Notes: a model not told the origin generated them from the letters alone. Shown: positions 1 to 8,342, counted from the first letter of the stretch. The stretch: DNA of 35,343 nt from Candidatus Omnitrophota bacterium (GCA_016179745.1 JACPCP010000013.1:1-35343); one strand, 5' to 3'. Numbers and translations: made by a program.

Positions 1-402
1 ATTGGAAGTTACAAGTTCAAAAGAGGTCGGTAGTATACCATAACCACTAACAGATTGGTGGAAGATCACGGATTTAGCTCTTGCAGTCCAGCTTTCCGAA
101 GAGTTCTTTGAGGTTCTTTGTTTTTGTAACCCGCCTCTTTTTCCTTTTAATGTCTTGGTTTGCTTTCCGCTCTTCCTTAATCGCCGTAATGGGCCGCCGC
201 CCGCGCCAAAATGAAATGCCTCGACCGTGCCGAGTTCAGCCGGCAAGGTGAGCGGAGTCCCGAGAAAGATCCCGGGATGGACTTCGGAGAATTGGCTTTG
301 ACCGGCTAACGCAGGAAGGGCATCGGCCCCAATCGTCGTCACGGTGAAAACAAGCACGACGAAGAGAGAAAGAATAGACTTCGGCCTTTGTTTTTGGTTC
401 AC
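1..402 (-). CDS. N-terminal part of a secreted protein of unknown function (runs off left edge)
   Basis: A minus-strand frame opens with GTG at 402-400 and stays open to base 1 (134 codons). A stop lies just upstream (TAA at 417-415), and GTG is the only usual start codon between them. The first ~33 residues form a clear signal peptide: a basic start (MNQKQRPKS), a hydrophobic core (ILSLFVVLVFTVTTIGA) and a likely cleavage after ALPALA. The next ~35 residues look like normal protein. From about base 190 leftward the frame becomes a Lys/Arg/Ser-rich, unconvincing sequence. A neighbouring minus-strand frame over 223-79 reads more naturally (ends NLKELFGKLDCKS, TAA at 81-79). A frameshift or contig-end chimera near the GC-rich stretch 190-208 is therefore likely. 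No SD is evident and I do not recognise the family. Confidence 0.5.
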   Translation of the reverse strand, partial: MNQKQRPKSILSLFVVLVFTVTTIGADALPALAGQSQFSEVHPGIFLGTPLTLPAELGTVEAFHFGAGGGPLRRLRKSGKQTKTLKGKRGGLQKQRTSKNSSESWTARAKSVIFHQSVSGYGILPTSFELVTSN

Positions 403-472
403 TTTTTCAATCGGTTAAATTTAGGCTCAAACCCTTGTCCCGAAAGCAATTCCCGGAGTTGGGAGACGCCTA

Positions 473-492
473 GATTTTGCCTGGATTTTGCC
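473..492. repeat. Two 9-bp direct repeats with 11-bp period
   Basis: GATTTTGCC occurs at 473-481 and again at 484-492, one helical turn apart. It lies in the intergenic stretch 403-624 between two divergent genes for exported proteins, so it could be an operator. Apart from this pair and the promoter at 550-578, I see nothing else in this stretch. Confidence 0.35.
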
Positions 493-549
493 AAGTTTAT
501 CACATGAATTTAGGGCTTACAATTCCATGAAAAAAATTTCGATCTTGAT

Positions 550-578
550 TTGTCAAATGAGCTTATGGGAGTTATACT
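550..578 (+). promoter_or_regulatory. Sigma-70-type promoter for the small exported protein
   Basis: TTGTCA (550-555) is followed by a 17-bp spacer and TATACT (573-578). The expected transcript start is near 585, about 40 nt before the ATG at 625. Confidence 0.6.
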
Positions 579-624
579 TTGATCGAAATTGAGAACCAAT
601 GTTTTTCAAACCGTGGAGGCTTAC

Positions 625-978
625 ATGAAAAAAATTTTGCTTCTTTTATTCGGCTTGCTGATTTCGGCCCCTCCTGCCCTCTTGGCCTTGCCGGCCTCCG
701 CTCCGCCCGAAGAGAAGGAGGCCTATGATGAAGACCTGGATGAAGAGGAAGGGCTCGAGGAGACCGAGGCCGTGGAGGAAGAGTCCGGCCGGAACCCTCT
801 CACAAGAGCGGTTGAAGGAGTGAATGAAGGGACGGAAAAACTTCTCGATCGCACGGTCAAGGGAGCCTACCGGGTCGCCACGCTCGGACAGTCGAAATTG
901 GAATCCTACGAAATCGAAGAGCCGGAAAAAGGTTCCGGAGAGCCGACGAAAATCAAGATCTCGATTCCGGGGACATGA
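625..978 (+). CDS. Small exported acidic protein, function unknown
   Basis: The protein is 117 aa from ATG 625. This start has a good SD (GGAGG, five bases before the ATG), whereas the frame also stays open upstream to 589 without one. A signal peptide (MKKILLLLFGLLISA..., likely cleavage after LPASA) is followed by a strongly Glu/Asp-rich stretch at about residues 28-55. A mixed-charge C-terminus contains a possible amphipathic helix (NPLTRAVEGVNEGTEKLLDR) and ends in a short beta-like segment (KIKISIPGT). It has its own promoter (550-578) and converges on the msbA-like gene. No known family is recognised; a periplasmic or envelope-associated role is inferred only from the signal peptide. 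Confidence 0.7.
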   Translation: MKKILLLLFGLLISAPPALLALPASAPPEEKEAYDEDLDEEEGLEETEAVEEESGRNPLTRAVEGVNEGTEKLLDRTVKGAYRVATLGQSKLESYEIEEPEKGSGEPTKIKISIPGT

Positions 979-994
979 TCGAAACCTTCCTGCC

Positions 995-1016
995 GGGCAG
1001 GCACAGAGGCCTGCCC
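995..1016. repeat. REP-like palindromic hairpin
   Basis: GGGCAGGC (995-1002) and GCCTGCCC (1009-1016) form a perfect 8-bp stem with a 6-nt loop. It sits in the 38-bp gap between two convergent genes. Neither side has a convincing T-run, so it resembles a REP-type intergenic palindrome more than a classical terminator. It may still stop transcription in both directions. Confidence 0.5.
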
Positions 1017-2768
1017 CTACAGATTAAATTGTAAATCGTGGAGGCGCTTGTAGACGCCGCCCGCCTTTAAAAGCGATTCGTTCGTCCCCCTCTGAACAAT
1101 CCGGCCGTCCTCCAGGACAAGGATCTGGGTCGCCCGCTGGACCGTGGAAAGCCGGTGGGCAATCACAAAAACCGTCCTCCCTTCCATTAATCGCTCAAGC
1201 GCCATCTGGACCTCCCGCTCACTTTCGGTATCGAGGTGAGACGTGGCTTCATCCAGAATTAAGATCGGCGGATTCTTTAAAAGGGCTCGGGCAATGGCCA
1301 GGCGCTGACGCTGGCCGCCGGAAAGTTTAAGCCCCCGCTCCCCCACCCTTGTCTTGAATCCCTCAGGCAACTCCTCGATGAAACCTTCGGCATGAGCCGC
1401 ACGGGCAGCGGCACGGATCTCCTCCTCGCCCGCCGTTGGTTTTCCGTAGGCAATGTTCTCGGCGACCGAAGCATTAAAGAGAACCGTCTCCTGCGAGACG
1501 ACGCCGATTAAACTTCGAAGGGAATGCAAACCGGCCTGCTTGATATCGACACCGTCCACGGTCACCCGGCCTTTCACGGGGTCATAAAAACGGAGCAGGA
1601 GATTCACGAGGCTCGTCTTGCCGGCGCCGCTCGGTCCGACCAGGGCCAGCACCTCCCCCTTCTCCACCTCAAAATGAATATCGGAGAGGACGGGCGAGCC
1701 CGGCTCATATTCAAAGAAGACGTGTTCATAAGAAACCTTTGAAACTTCGGGCCCCAGTTTCGCCGCCCGGGGATCTTCGACCATGGAGGGCTTCACATCC
1801 AGGATTTCAAAGATCCGGTTTCCCGAGGCAATCGACTGCTGGACCGTGCTGTTCACTTTGCTCAATTTTTTCAGCGGCTCATAAAAAATAAAAAGCGAAC
1901 CGACGAAGGCGCCGAAGCGGTCGGCCGGAAGGTGCTGGAGCGCAAACCACACCGCCAAAGCCGTCCCGACGGCGCCCATGGCTTCGATCAGCGGCCGTTG
2001 GATCGTGGTCGTCTTGATGGTTTTTTTGAAAAAATCAAACACGCTGCGGTTGATCGCCTCAAAGCGCCGGATCTCGTGCTCCTCCTGATTGAAGGCCTTC
2101 ACGATGTGGATCCCGGTCAGGGTCTCGCCCATGGCCGCCGTGATGTCGCTTGAGCGCTCCTGCATCCGCTTCGTCACCCGGCGGAGCCGTTTTCCCAGGA
2201 TCACGATCGGGACCGCCGCCAGCGGGAAAACAATCACGGCGTAAAGCGCATAAGGGCCGCCCCAAAGAAAAACCATCGGAAGATTAAAGAGGATCGTCAA
2301 GGGCTGCTGGATGATATCCACGAGCACATCGGTGATGGCGCCCTGGATGCTCCCCACATCATTCAAGATCCGGCTCATGAAATCCCCGGTCCGCCCCCGG
2401 GCGTAGAAATCCATGTCGAGTTTCACCAAGTGCCGGTAAAGGTCATCCCGGATCTGGCGGAGGGCCCGGATCCCGATGCTCGCCATCTCATACTTGGAGA
2501 AATAATCAAAAAGGCTGTGCATTAAGAAAACACCCACGATCACCAAGGGCACCCAGTAGGCCGGAAACTCGAGGCGGGGAAGGAAGGCGGCGTGAGGAAT
2601 ATTATCGATAATGACCCGGGTCCGGTTCTCGAGGCCGTTCAGGGTCACATAGACCGTGACGGAAATCAGGGCGTTGGCAAGGGACACCCCGAGCATGCAC
2701 AGGGCGGCGATAGAAAGCCGCACCCGGTAGGGCCAAACATAGGCAACAAGACGCCGGTAGGTTCCCAT
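1017..2768 (-). CDS. msbA: MsbA-like ABC exporter (fused TMD-NBD), probable lipid A/lipid flippase
   Basis: This half-transporter of 583 aa would dimerise to flip lipid A-core or another lipid across the inner membrane using ATP. An N-terminal six-helix ABC-exporter domain (about residues 1-320) precedes the nucleotide-binding domain. Walker A (GPSGAGKTS), Q-loop (VSQETVLF), signature (LSGGQRQR), Walker B (ILILDEATS) and H-loop (VIAHRLST) are all intact. The start chosen is ATG 2768-2766. The frame stays open to 2846, but the extra 26 residues do not look conserved and a promoter lies at 2780-2809. Divergence from the gfo-lpxB pair supports a lipid A role, although MsbA cannot be separated from other lipid or peptide exporters by sequence alone. 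Confidence 0.85.
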   Translation of the reverse strand: MGTYRRLVAYVWPYRVRLSIAALCMLGVSLANALISVTVYVTLNGLENRTRVIIDNIPHAAFLPRLEFPAYWVPLVIVGVFLMHSLFDYFSKYEMASIGIRALRQIRDDLYRHLVKLDMDFYARGRTGDFMSRILNDVGSIQGAITDVLVDIIQQPLTILFNLPMVFLWGGPYALYAVIVFPLAAVPIVILGKRLRRVTKRMQERSSDITAAMGETLTGIHIVKAFNQEEHEIRRFEAINRSVFDFFKKTIKTTTIQRPLIEAMGAVGTALAVWFALQHLPADRFGAFVGSLFIFYEPLKKLSKVNSTVQQSIASGNRIFEILDVKPSMVEDPRAAKLGPEVSKVSYEHVFFEYEPGSPVLSDIHFEVEKGEVLALVGPSGAGKTSLVNLLLRFYDPVKGRVTVDGVDIKQAGLHSLRSLIGVVSQETVLFNASVAENIAYGKPTAGEEEIRAAARAAHAEGFIEELPEGFKTRVGERGLKLSGGQRQRLAIARALLKNPPILILDEATSHLDTESEREVQMALERLMEGRTVFVIAHRLSTVQRATQILVLEDGRIVQRGTNESLLKAGGVYKRLHDLQFNL

Positions 2769-2779
2769 GGAAGGTTGGG

Positions 2780-2809
2780 AGTCTAGCACAGCCCAGCGCC
2801 ATGTGGCAA
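2780..2809 (-). promoter_or_regulatory. Extended -10 promoter for msbA-like gene
   Basis: On the minus strand TTGCCA (2809-2804), an 18-bp spacer and TAGACT (2785-2780) preceded by TGC match sigma-70 well. Only 11 bases separate the -10 box from ATG 2768, so the mRNA would have a leader of about 5 nt or none. Confidence 0.55.
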
Positions 2810-2848
2810 GGCGGGACCTCCACCCTCTGTCGGACGTTGGTTGCATAG

Positions 2849-3038
2849 GGAGAAATTCTCCGGGCTTGAGGCGCGAATCGCGGAGGATTCGAGAAAGTCT
2901 TGGGCGAGATCGCTAGGGGGAAGCGCCGGCCCCGCCAGGCCTTGCTGGCGGGGAACGGCGAGGGGCCCCAGCGAGATCGCCCTTAGATCTTTCCGAATCC
3001 GGAGCGACTGAGCGCCGAGAGCGCCGGAGAATTTCTCC
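2849..3038. repeat. 190-bp imperfect palindrome (possible MITE or large hairpin element)
   Basis: The outer ends are a perfect 15-bp inverted repeat: GGAGAAATTCTCCGG at 2849-2863 and its complement at 3024-3038. Inner pairing is imperfect but extensive; 2886-2919 matches the complement of 2966-3000 with a few gaps. The centre is a perfect 9-bp hairpin (2930-2938 with 2945-2953). This structure fills most of the intergenic region between the divergent msbA-like and gfo genes. It has no coding capacity. No target-site duplication was recognised. Confidence 0.6.
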
Positions 3039-3113
3039 TACCAAACCACCGTTGTCGGACAGCCGAGCGTCCCCGGGAGGCGTGGGAGATTCGGCTGCGA
3101 TTCAACATAGCAT

Positions 3114-3142
3114 TTGACACCCCTGGAGGCGGTTGATAGATT
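3114..3142 (+). promoter_or_regulatory. Promoter with consensus -35 for gfo-lpxB
   Basis: TTGACA (3114-3119, perfect consensus), a 17-bp spacer and TAGATT (3137-3142) preceded by TGA. The -10 box ends only 10 bases before ATG 3153, which predicts a nearly leaderless transcript. An alternative TTG start at 3114 would overlap the -35 box and is unlikely. Confidence 0.6.
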
Positions 3143-3152
3143 GCAGGAACTT

Positions 3153-4094
3153 ATGGCAGAGCCCCTCAAAATAGGCGTCGTCGGCGTAGGCCACGTCGGA
3201 AAAGAGCACGCACGGATCCTGGCCTCCCTTCCCCAAGCCAAGCTTGTTGGAATCTCGGATGTGGACCCCTCGAAAAGGGAGCGGGCCGAGGCCCTCGGCG
3301 TCCCCTTTTTCACAAATCCAAAGGACTTGATCGGCAAGGTCGATGCCGTCAGTGTCGCCACTCCGACTTCCACACACGCCGCCGTCGCCCGGGAATTTCT
3401 CAGAGCGGGTGTGCACGCCCTCGTGGAAAAACCTTTTACGCTCCGGCTCGAGGAAGCGGAAGACCTGATTGAGCTTGCGAAGGAACGGAATTTGGCCCTT
3501 CAGGTGGGCCATATTGAGCGTCATAACCCGGGGTTCCGCCGGGTCGAACAGATCGCCAAGAATATCCGCTTTCTTGAAATCCACCGCCTGAGCCCCTTCA
3601 CCCCCCGCATCCAGGATTGCGGCGTCGTCTTGGACATGATGATCCACGACCTTGATATTGTGCTGGGGCTCGTCAAATCGGAGATCCAAAGCTTCGATGC
3701 GGTCGGAATCCCGGTCCTGACCCCTTTCGAAGACATTGCGAACGTCAGGATCAAATTCAAAAACGGGACCATCGCCGATCTCACGGCCTCCCGCCTGACG
3801 CCGGAACGTCAGAGGAAAATCAGGATCTTCCAGGACGACGCTTACATTTCTCTCGATTATGAAGCCCAGACCGGCCAGATTTTCCGGAAGTCTTTTCTTC
3901 AAATCACTCAGGAAAAAATTGAAATCCAAAAGGCCGAACCGCTCCGGGAAGAGTTCGAATTTTTCCTGCAGGGCATCCTGACTGGTAAAAGCCTGGGTCA
4001 TCCCGATGAGCCCGCCCGGAATGCCCTCGCCCTGGCCCTTGAAATTGTCGAGGCCATCAAGGAAAGCCGGAATCAATTCGTCCGGACCGGATAA
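3153..4094 (+). CDS. Gfo/Idh/MocA-family NAD(P)-dependent oxidoreductase
   Basis: The protein is 313 aa. An N-terminal Rossmann fold begins at once (KIGVVGVGHVGKEHARIL, then VGISDVD). The family EKP motif (VEKPFTL) follows at about residue 92, then the GFO_IDH_MocA C-terminal domain. The start chosen is ATG 3153; the frame continues to TTG 3114, but that overlaps a promoter. The gene is 30 bp upstream of lpxB and surely co-transcribed with it. Oxidoreductases of this family commonly sit beside lpxA/lpxB in diderms, and a sugar or nucleotide-sugar substrate (for example UDP-GlcNAc oxidation as by GnnA) is a reasonable guess. The aminotransferase partner GnnB is not adjacent, so the exact reaction is unknown. 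Confidence 0.8.
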   Translation: MAEPLKIGVVGVGHVGKEHARILASLPQAKLVGISDVDPSKRERAEALGVPFFTNPKDLIGKVDAVSVATPTSTHAAVAREFLRAGVHALVEKPFTLRLEEAEDLIELAKERNLALQVGHIERHNPGFRRVEQIAKNIRFLEIHRLSPFTPRIQDCGVVLDMMIHDLDIVLGLVKSEIQSFDAVGIPVLTPFEDIANVRIKFKNGTIADLTASRLTPERQRKIRIFQDDAYISLDYEAQTGQIFRKSFLQITQEKIEIQKAEPLREEFEFFLQGILTGKSLGHPDEPARNALALALEIVEAIKESRNQFVRTG

Positions 4095-4124
4095 ACCCGC
4101 TCCACTCCTTCCAAAGGCCCCAAC

Positions 4125-5285
4125 GTGCCGAAAATCTTCCTCATTGCCTGCGAAGCCTCCGGGGACGCCCACGGCGCCGTCCTCGCCCAATCCCTCAGAA
4201 AGCTCGACCCAAGAATCGAATTTGAGGGGCTGGGCGGCCCGGAGATGGGACGCTCGGGGGTCTCGCTTTTGGCGGACATGACAAAGATTTCCGCTCTCGG
4301 TTTCGGGGACGTCCTGGGGAAATATTTCCAATTCCGGAAAATCTTTTACCGGGCGCTCACTCATGTCAGGAAGACAAAGCCCGATCTTCTCATCCTGATC
4401 GATTCGCCCGCTTTTAACCTTCGCTTCGCCAAAAAAATCCGGAAGCGGGTCCCTATCATCTACTACATCTCCCCTCAAATTTGGGCGTGGGGCGGACGAC
4501 GGATCCGCACGATCAAGCGCACGATCGACCACATGATGGTCATCCTTCCCTTTGAAGAGGAAATTTACCGGAAGGCCGGCGTTCCCTGCACGTTCGTGGG
4601 GCATCCCCTGCTCGACCGGATCAAGCCTTCGAAATCACGAACTTTGCTCCGCCAGGAATTCGGCGTCAGGGAGACAGAAAAGGCCATCGCCCTTCTCCCC
4701 GGCTCCCGGGAATCCGAGGTCCGGAGGATCCTCCCGGTCATGCTGGAGACGGCAGACCTTTTGACAGGGGAAAACCCGGGACTCAAGTTTTTCTTGATCG
4801 AGGCGCCGCACGTCTCCCGAGAGATTTATGAGGCCCCGCTCGAGCGCCATCCCCAACTGCATCCCTTTCGAACGGCGGAGCGGCTCTATGATGTGGTGCA
4901 TCTGGCTGATTTTGCGCTCGTCGCTTCCGGCACGGCCACGCTGGAGACAGCCCTTCTCGGGACCCCGTTTTTCCTGCTTTACAAAACGAGCGCCTCAACT
5001 TTTTTGATCGGCCGGCGGCTTGTGAAAATCCCCTACCTCGGCCTGGTCAACGTGCTGGCGGGCCGGTTTGTCGTCCCGGAATTCATCCAGCACCTGGCCG
5101 AACCTCAACGGATCGCCCACGAAACCAAAGTCCTTTTGGAAAACGAGGTCCTGAGGGACAAACTCCGGGAAGAAATTTACGAAGTGACCCGGAAGCTTGG
5201 CGAACCCGGAGCTACGGAGCGGGCGGCAAAGGTAGTCCTGGGAAAACTGAGGGAGTCGGAAGGTTACCGGAGGGCGAGGCCGTAG
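4125..5285 (+). CDS. lpxB: Lipid-A-disaccharide synthase LpxB
   Basis: LpxB joins UDP-2,3-diacylglucosamine and lipid X to make the tetra-acyl disaccharide of lipid A at the inner face of the cytoplasmic membrane. The protein is 386 aa, the usual length. Family signatures are intact: N-terminal ACEASGDAHGA, PAFNLRFAK, the YYISPQIWAWG motif, FVGHPLLD, LLPGSRESEV, and the sugar-nucleotide-binding VASGTATLETAL. The start is GTG 4125, with a weak SD-like AAAGG about seven bases upstream. It follows gfo by 30 bp. Its 3' end overlaps the convergent Nramp-like gene by 22 bp. Its substrate supply (LpxI, LpxA, LpxC) is encoded on the opposite strand 8-11 kb away. Confidence 0.95.
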   Translation: MPKIFLIACEASGDAHGAVLAQSLRKLDPRIEFEGLGGPEMGRSGVSLLADMTKISALGFGDVLGKYFQFRKIFYRALTHVRKTKPDLLILIDSPAFNLRFAKKIRKRVPIIYYISPQIWAWGGRRIRTIKRTIDHMMVILPFEEEIYRKAGVPCTFVGHPLLDRIKPSKSRTLLRQEFGVRETEKAIALLPGSRESEVRRILPVMLETADLLTGENPGLKFFLIEAPHVSREIYEAPLERHPQLHPFRTAERLYDVVHLADFALVASGTATLETALLGTPFFLLYKTSASTFLIGRRLVKIPYLGLVNVLAGRFVVPEFIQHLAEPQRIAHETKVLLENEVLRDKLREEIYEVTRKLGEPGATERAAKVVLGKLRESEGYRRARP

Positions 5286-6709
5286 GCCACGGCCAAAGCC
5301 AGATAGAAGGTTCCGCTCACCGCCAAAAGCCCGTTGGCCCACCGTCCCGGACAGGCTGATCGAGGCACGAGACGAGGCAGAAGTTTCAGGTTGATCCCCA
5401 GCAGGGCGAACGTAAAGATCACGGTCCCGGCGAATCCCAGTACGGCCGAGAGAAGAATTAAAACCCCCGGCTCGGCGAGCGGCATCGTGATGGATGTCAC
5501 GACGGTCAGCACCACCACAAAGAAGTAATACCACCAGCGGAAGCTTTTCTTTTTTGCCGCCGGGAAGAAATGATGAAAAAAATCCGCCTGGATCCGGCTC
5601 ACGGCATCCAGCGTGGTGAACCAGGTGTCCGAGAGAAAGGCAGCGGCCACAAAGAGAAAGAGGACCCGGCCGAACGCTCCCCAGTTCACTTCGAAAAACC
5701 GGGCCTGCACCACCGCAATCTCATAACCCTGGGGAAGGATCCCCTGAGGGTGGAGAAGGGCAAAGGCCAGAAGACACGTCAAAAGGGTCGTAAAAATATT
5801 CCCGAAGATCCCGACCCCCGAATCAAAGATAAGAAAGCGCTTCCACTTCCCCACTTCTTTTAATTCCACGGCCGTCCCTTCAAAGGTGAAGCCGGCGTCC
5901 GGAATCACTTCTTCCCTGCCGGTCAAGGGGCTTGTGACTCGTCCGGCCCGGGCCGCCATGCCCACGCCTTTCTCCCTCAGCCAATACGAATAAAAAAGCG
6001 TCCAGAACCCGCCGAGGCCCGCAAAGGTGATGGCCGTTAAAAGTTTCGTCGCATCGTTCGCCTCCCACGGACGGGAAAGAGCTTCCGGCCCGAAAAGCCC
6101 CCTCAGAAACCGGGGGGCCACGGCACGGACTTCGGAATGGGAGGCCGCCGCCACGAGGCCGAAGACAGTAAGAACCGCCACCGCCCACATCACCTTTTCA
6201 ATGACGGGATAAACCACCCGGCTGAATAAAATCGCCGAGAAAAAAACCGCCATCGAAAGATAGGCCCAGAAAAGGGTCTGCCCTTGTTCCGTCCACCCCG
6301 CCGGAAAATGAGTCATGGCCGCCAGGGCCGTGCCTCCCGCCGAGGCGAAGGCGCCGAACCAGAGAAAGGAGGCGCTCATCAGGATCCAGAGAAGGAGGGC
6401 AAGCCCTCGATCGAGCCGCATAAAACCCTGAAAGACCGTCTCCCCCGTAAGGAGGGTGTAGCTTCCGATCGAAAAATTCAGGGGATATTGAAGGAGGCAG
6501 GCGGGAATCAAAAGAAAGAGAAAAGCGAGTCCATACTTCGCCACGAGGTAGGGCCACCAGATGAGTTCGCCGGAACCCTGAGCCAGGGCCATCCAGACAA
6601 CGCCCGGGCCGATCATCGCCAGAAGACCGGGAAAGGCTGGAAAAGAAGAAGGGGCAAGCCCTTTTAAGACTTGCCCCTTCTTCTTTTTTTCCTCGAAAGA
6701 GGAAATCAA
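5264..6709 (-). CDS. Nramp-like (SLC11 superfamily) integral membrane transporter, divergent substrate motif
   Basis: About 11 hydrophobic segments fill this 481-aa frame. The first reads LLAMIGPGVVWMALAQGSGE, in the place where Nramp proteins carry the metal-binding DPGN of TM1. The Nramp-like fold is therefore kept, but the canonical Asp/Asn metal ligands are not evident. A hydrophilic insert (about residues 250-290) follows TM6 or so. Substrate is unknown; a divalent metal or another cation is possible. The start is uncertain. TTG 6709 immediately follows the glnA stop but lies beyond the strong terminator at 6641-6687, whose stem would encode the first residues. ATG 6616 begins inside TM1. 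The 3' end overlaps lpxB tail-to-tail. Confidence 0.7.
   Translation of the reverse strand: MISSFEEKKKKGQVLKGLAPSSFPAFPGLLAMIGPGVVWMALAQGSGELIWWPYLVAKYGLAFLFLLIPACLLQYPLNFSIGSYTLLTGETVFQGFMRLDRGLALLLWILMSASFLWFGAFASAGGTALAAMTHFPAGWTEQGQTLFWAYLSMAVFFSAILFSRVVYPVIEKVMWAVAVLTVFGLVAAASHSEVRAVAPRFLRGLFGPEALSRPWEANDATKLLTAITFAGLGGFWTLFYSYWLREKGVGMAARAGRVTSPLTGREEVIPDAGFTFEGTAVELKEVGKWKRFLIFDSGVGIFGNIFTTLLTCLLAFALLHPQGILPQGYEIAVVQARFFEVNWGAFGRVLFLFVAAAFLSDTWFTTLDAVSRIQADFFHHFFPAAKKKSFRWWYYFFVVVLTVVTSITMPLAEPGVLILLSAVLGFAGTVIFTFALLGINLKLLPRLVPRSACPGRWANGLLAVSGTFYLALAVAYGLALR
6641..6687. terminator. Strong bidirectional terminator hairpin at glnA 3' end
   Basis: Bases 6641-6658 pair perfectly with 6670-6687 (18 bp, GC-rich core GGGGCAAG, A-rich and T-rich flanks, 11-nt loop). 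On the minus strand it ends in U-rich sequence 23 bases after the glnA stop. It overlaps the predicted start of the Nramp-like gene, so it could also act as an attenuator. Confidence 0.8.
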
Positions 6710-8206
6710 TTAGATGTCGAAATAGAGGTAAAACTCGTGCGGGTGCGGCCTGAGACGGACCGGATCGATTTCCACTTCCCGCTTGTAGGCAATCCAGGTT
6801 TCGATCACGTCCTGGGTGAAGACGCTGCCCTTGAGAAGAAACTCATGGTCTTTTTCGAGCGCACTCAGGGACTCTTCGAGAGAACCCGGGACCGTGCGGA
6901 TCCTTGCCTTTTCCTCTCCTTCAAGTTCGTAGATGTTCTTATTATCGAGCGGCTCGCCCGGATCAATCCGGTTCTGAATGCCGTCGAGACCGGCCATCAT
7001 CAGCGCAGGAAACGCCAGATACGTGTTGGCCGTCGGATCCGGACAGCGGAATTCGATCCGTCTGGCGCTCGGACTTGAGGAATACATCGGGATCCGGCAG
7101 GCGGCAGAGCGGTTCCTTTGGCTGTAAACCAAATTGACCGGCGCTTCGTAGCCCGGGACCAGGCGCTTGTAGGAATTGGTTGTGGGAGCGCAAAAGGCCA
7201 TCAGGGCGTGCGCATGTTTCAAGAGACCGCCGATATACCAGCGGCACATTTCACTTGTGAGTGCATAGCCTTTTCCATCGTAGAAAAGGTTCTTACCCGA
7301 CTTCCAAAGGCTCTGGTGGACGTGCATGCCCGAACCGTTGTCTTTGAAGATGGGCTTCGGCATGAAGGTGGCCACCTTGTTGTATTTCCGGGCCGTGTTT
7401 TTGATCACGTATTTGTACCACATCACGTTGTCGGCCATCTTGGTGAGCGAGGAATAACGCATGTCAATCTCGCACTGACCGGCGGTGGCAACTTCGTGGT
7501 GATGCACCTCCACCGGAACGCCTACCTTTCGAAGAGTGAGAATAATCTCGGACCGGATGTCCTGCAGGGTGTCGTGCGGAGGGACCGGGAAATAGCCCTC
7601 TTTGTAACGGGATTTGTAACCGAGGTTCGGCTTCTCGTCTCTTCCCGTGTTCCAATCCCCTTCCACGGAATCAATGTAATAGTAGCCAAAGTTCTCGCCC
7701 TGGTCGAAACGAATGTCGTCAAAGATGAAAAACTCAAGCTCGGGTCCCCAATAACTCGTGTCTGCAATGCCGGTCTGCTTCAGATACTCCTCGGCTTTCC
7801 GGGCAATGTAGCGGGGGTCGCGGCTGTAAGGCTCACGGGTAATAGGATCGTAAACGTCGCAGATAATGCTCAAGGTGGGAATTTGGCAGACCGGGTCCAC
7901 GGCGGCCGTGCTCGGGTCCGGCATCAGGATCATATCGGATTCCTGGATCTTCTGGAATCCGCGGATCGAGGAACCGTCAAAACCGATTCCCTCCACCCAG
8001 ATGGATTCTTCCAACTTGTCATAGTCGACCAGGTCCGTGGCCGGAATGGAAAAGTGCTGCCAGAGGCCCGGGAGGTCATTGAATTTGAAATCGATGATTT
8101 GGATTTTATTCTTTTGGATGAAGCGTTTGATCTCCTCCGGCGTCGTGGGACGCGTGGCTTCGATCAATTCCTCTTCCCGATCCTTGCCGGTTACCAGTGT
8201 GGTCAT
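6710..8206 (-). CDS. glnA: Type I glutamine synthetase
   Basis: GlnA makes glutamine from glutamate, ammonium and ATP. The protein is 498 aa, slightly longer than the usual ~470 because of a ~20-residue N-terminal extension. Catalytic signatures are present: [35 protein letters not shown], the ATP-site segment [25 protein letters not shown] and [18 protein letters not shown] tyrosine in [11 protein letters not shown] sits where GlnE adenylylates GSI-beta enzymes, although the following residues differ from the common LPPEE form. ATG 8206 has a strong SD (AAGGAGG, about eight bases upstream). It is the last gene of amt-glnB-glnA and ends in a strong terminator. Confidence 0.95.
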   Translation of the reverse strand: MTTLVTGKDREEELIEATRPTTPEEIKRFIQKNKIQIIDFKFNDLPGLWQHFSIPATDLVDYDKLEESIWVEGIGFDGSSIRGFQKIQESDMILMPDPSTAAVDPVCQIPTLSIICDVYDPITREPYSRDPRYIARKAEEYLKQTGIADTSYWGPELEFFIFDDIRFDQGENFGYYYIDSVEGDWNTGRDEKPNLGYKSRYKEGYFPVPPHDTLQDIRSEIILTLRKVGVPVEVHHHEVATAGQCEIDMRYSSLTKMADNVMWYKYVIKNTARKYNKVATFMPKPIFKDNGSGMHVHQSLWKSGKNLFYDGKGYALTSEMCRWYIGGLLKHAHALMAFCAPTTNSYKRLVPGYEAPVNLVYSQRNRSAACRIPMYSSSPSARRIEFRCPDPTANTYLAFPALMMAGLDGIQNRIDPGEPLDNKNIYELEGEEKARIRTVPGSLEESLSALEKDHEFLLKGSVFTQDVIETWIAYKREVEIDPVRLRPHPHEFYLYFDI

Positions 8207-8309
8207 TGAAACTTCCTCCTTGATCTTGATTGGAATGCCGCTCGATTCACAAACTTAACAAGTACTGTGACTGCCGCGGGAAAACCCTTGACGGCGGGGA
8301 GTACTTATT

Positions 8310-8342
8310 AGGGAGCGGCTATCTTACAAAAAGCCGCTCCCT
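8310..8342. terminator. Hairpin between glnB and glnA
   Basis: Bases 8310-8320 pair with 8332-8342 (11-bp perfect stem AGGGAGCGGCT, 11-nt loop). On the minus strand only TAATAAG follows, so termination is probably partial. It could stabilise or separate the glnB and glnA messages within the 156-bp gap. I found no convincing separate glnA promoter. Confidence 0.5.

Noticed and set aside
527-592. Short frame starting MKKISILICQ on the plus strand
   Set aside because: Only 21 codons, no SD, and it overlaps the promoter of the real exported-protein gene at 625.
995-1016. Classical Rho-independent terminator
   Set aside because: The stem is good but there is no T-run on either side; a REP-like palindrome fits better.
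2769-2846. N-terminal extension of the msbA-like protein
   Set aside because: The extra residues are Arg/Trp/Ser-rich and unlike exporter starts, and a promoter overlaps them.
3102-4604. 500-codon open frame on the minus strand
   Set aside because: It is antisense to gfo and lpxB, both clearly real; a shadow of GC-rich codon use.
7118-8209. 363-codon open frame on the plus strand
   Set aside because: It is antisense to glnA with no domain-like sequence.
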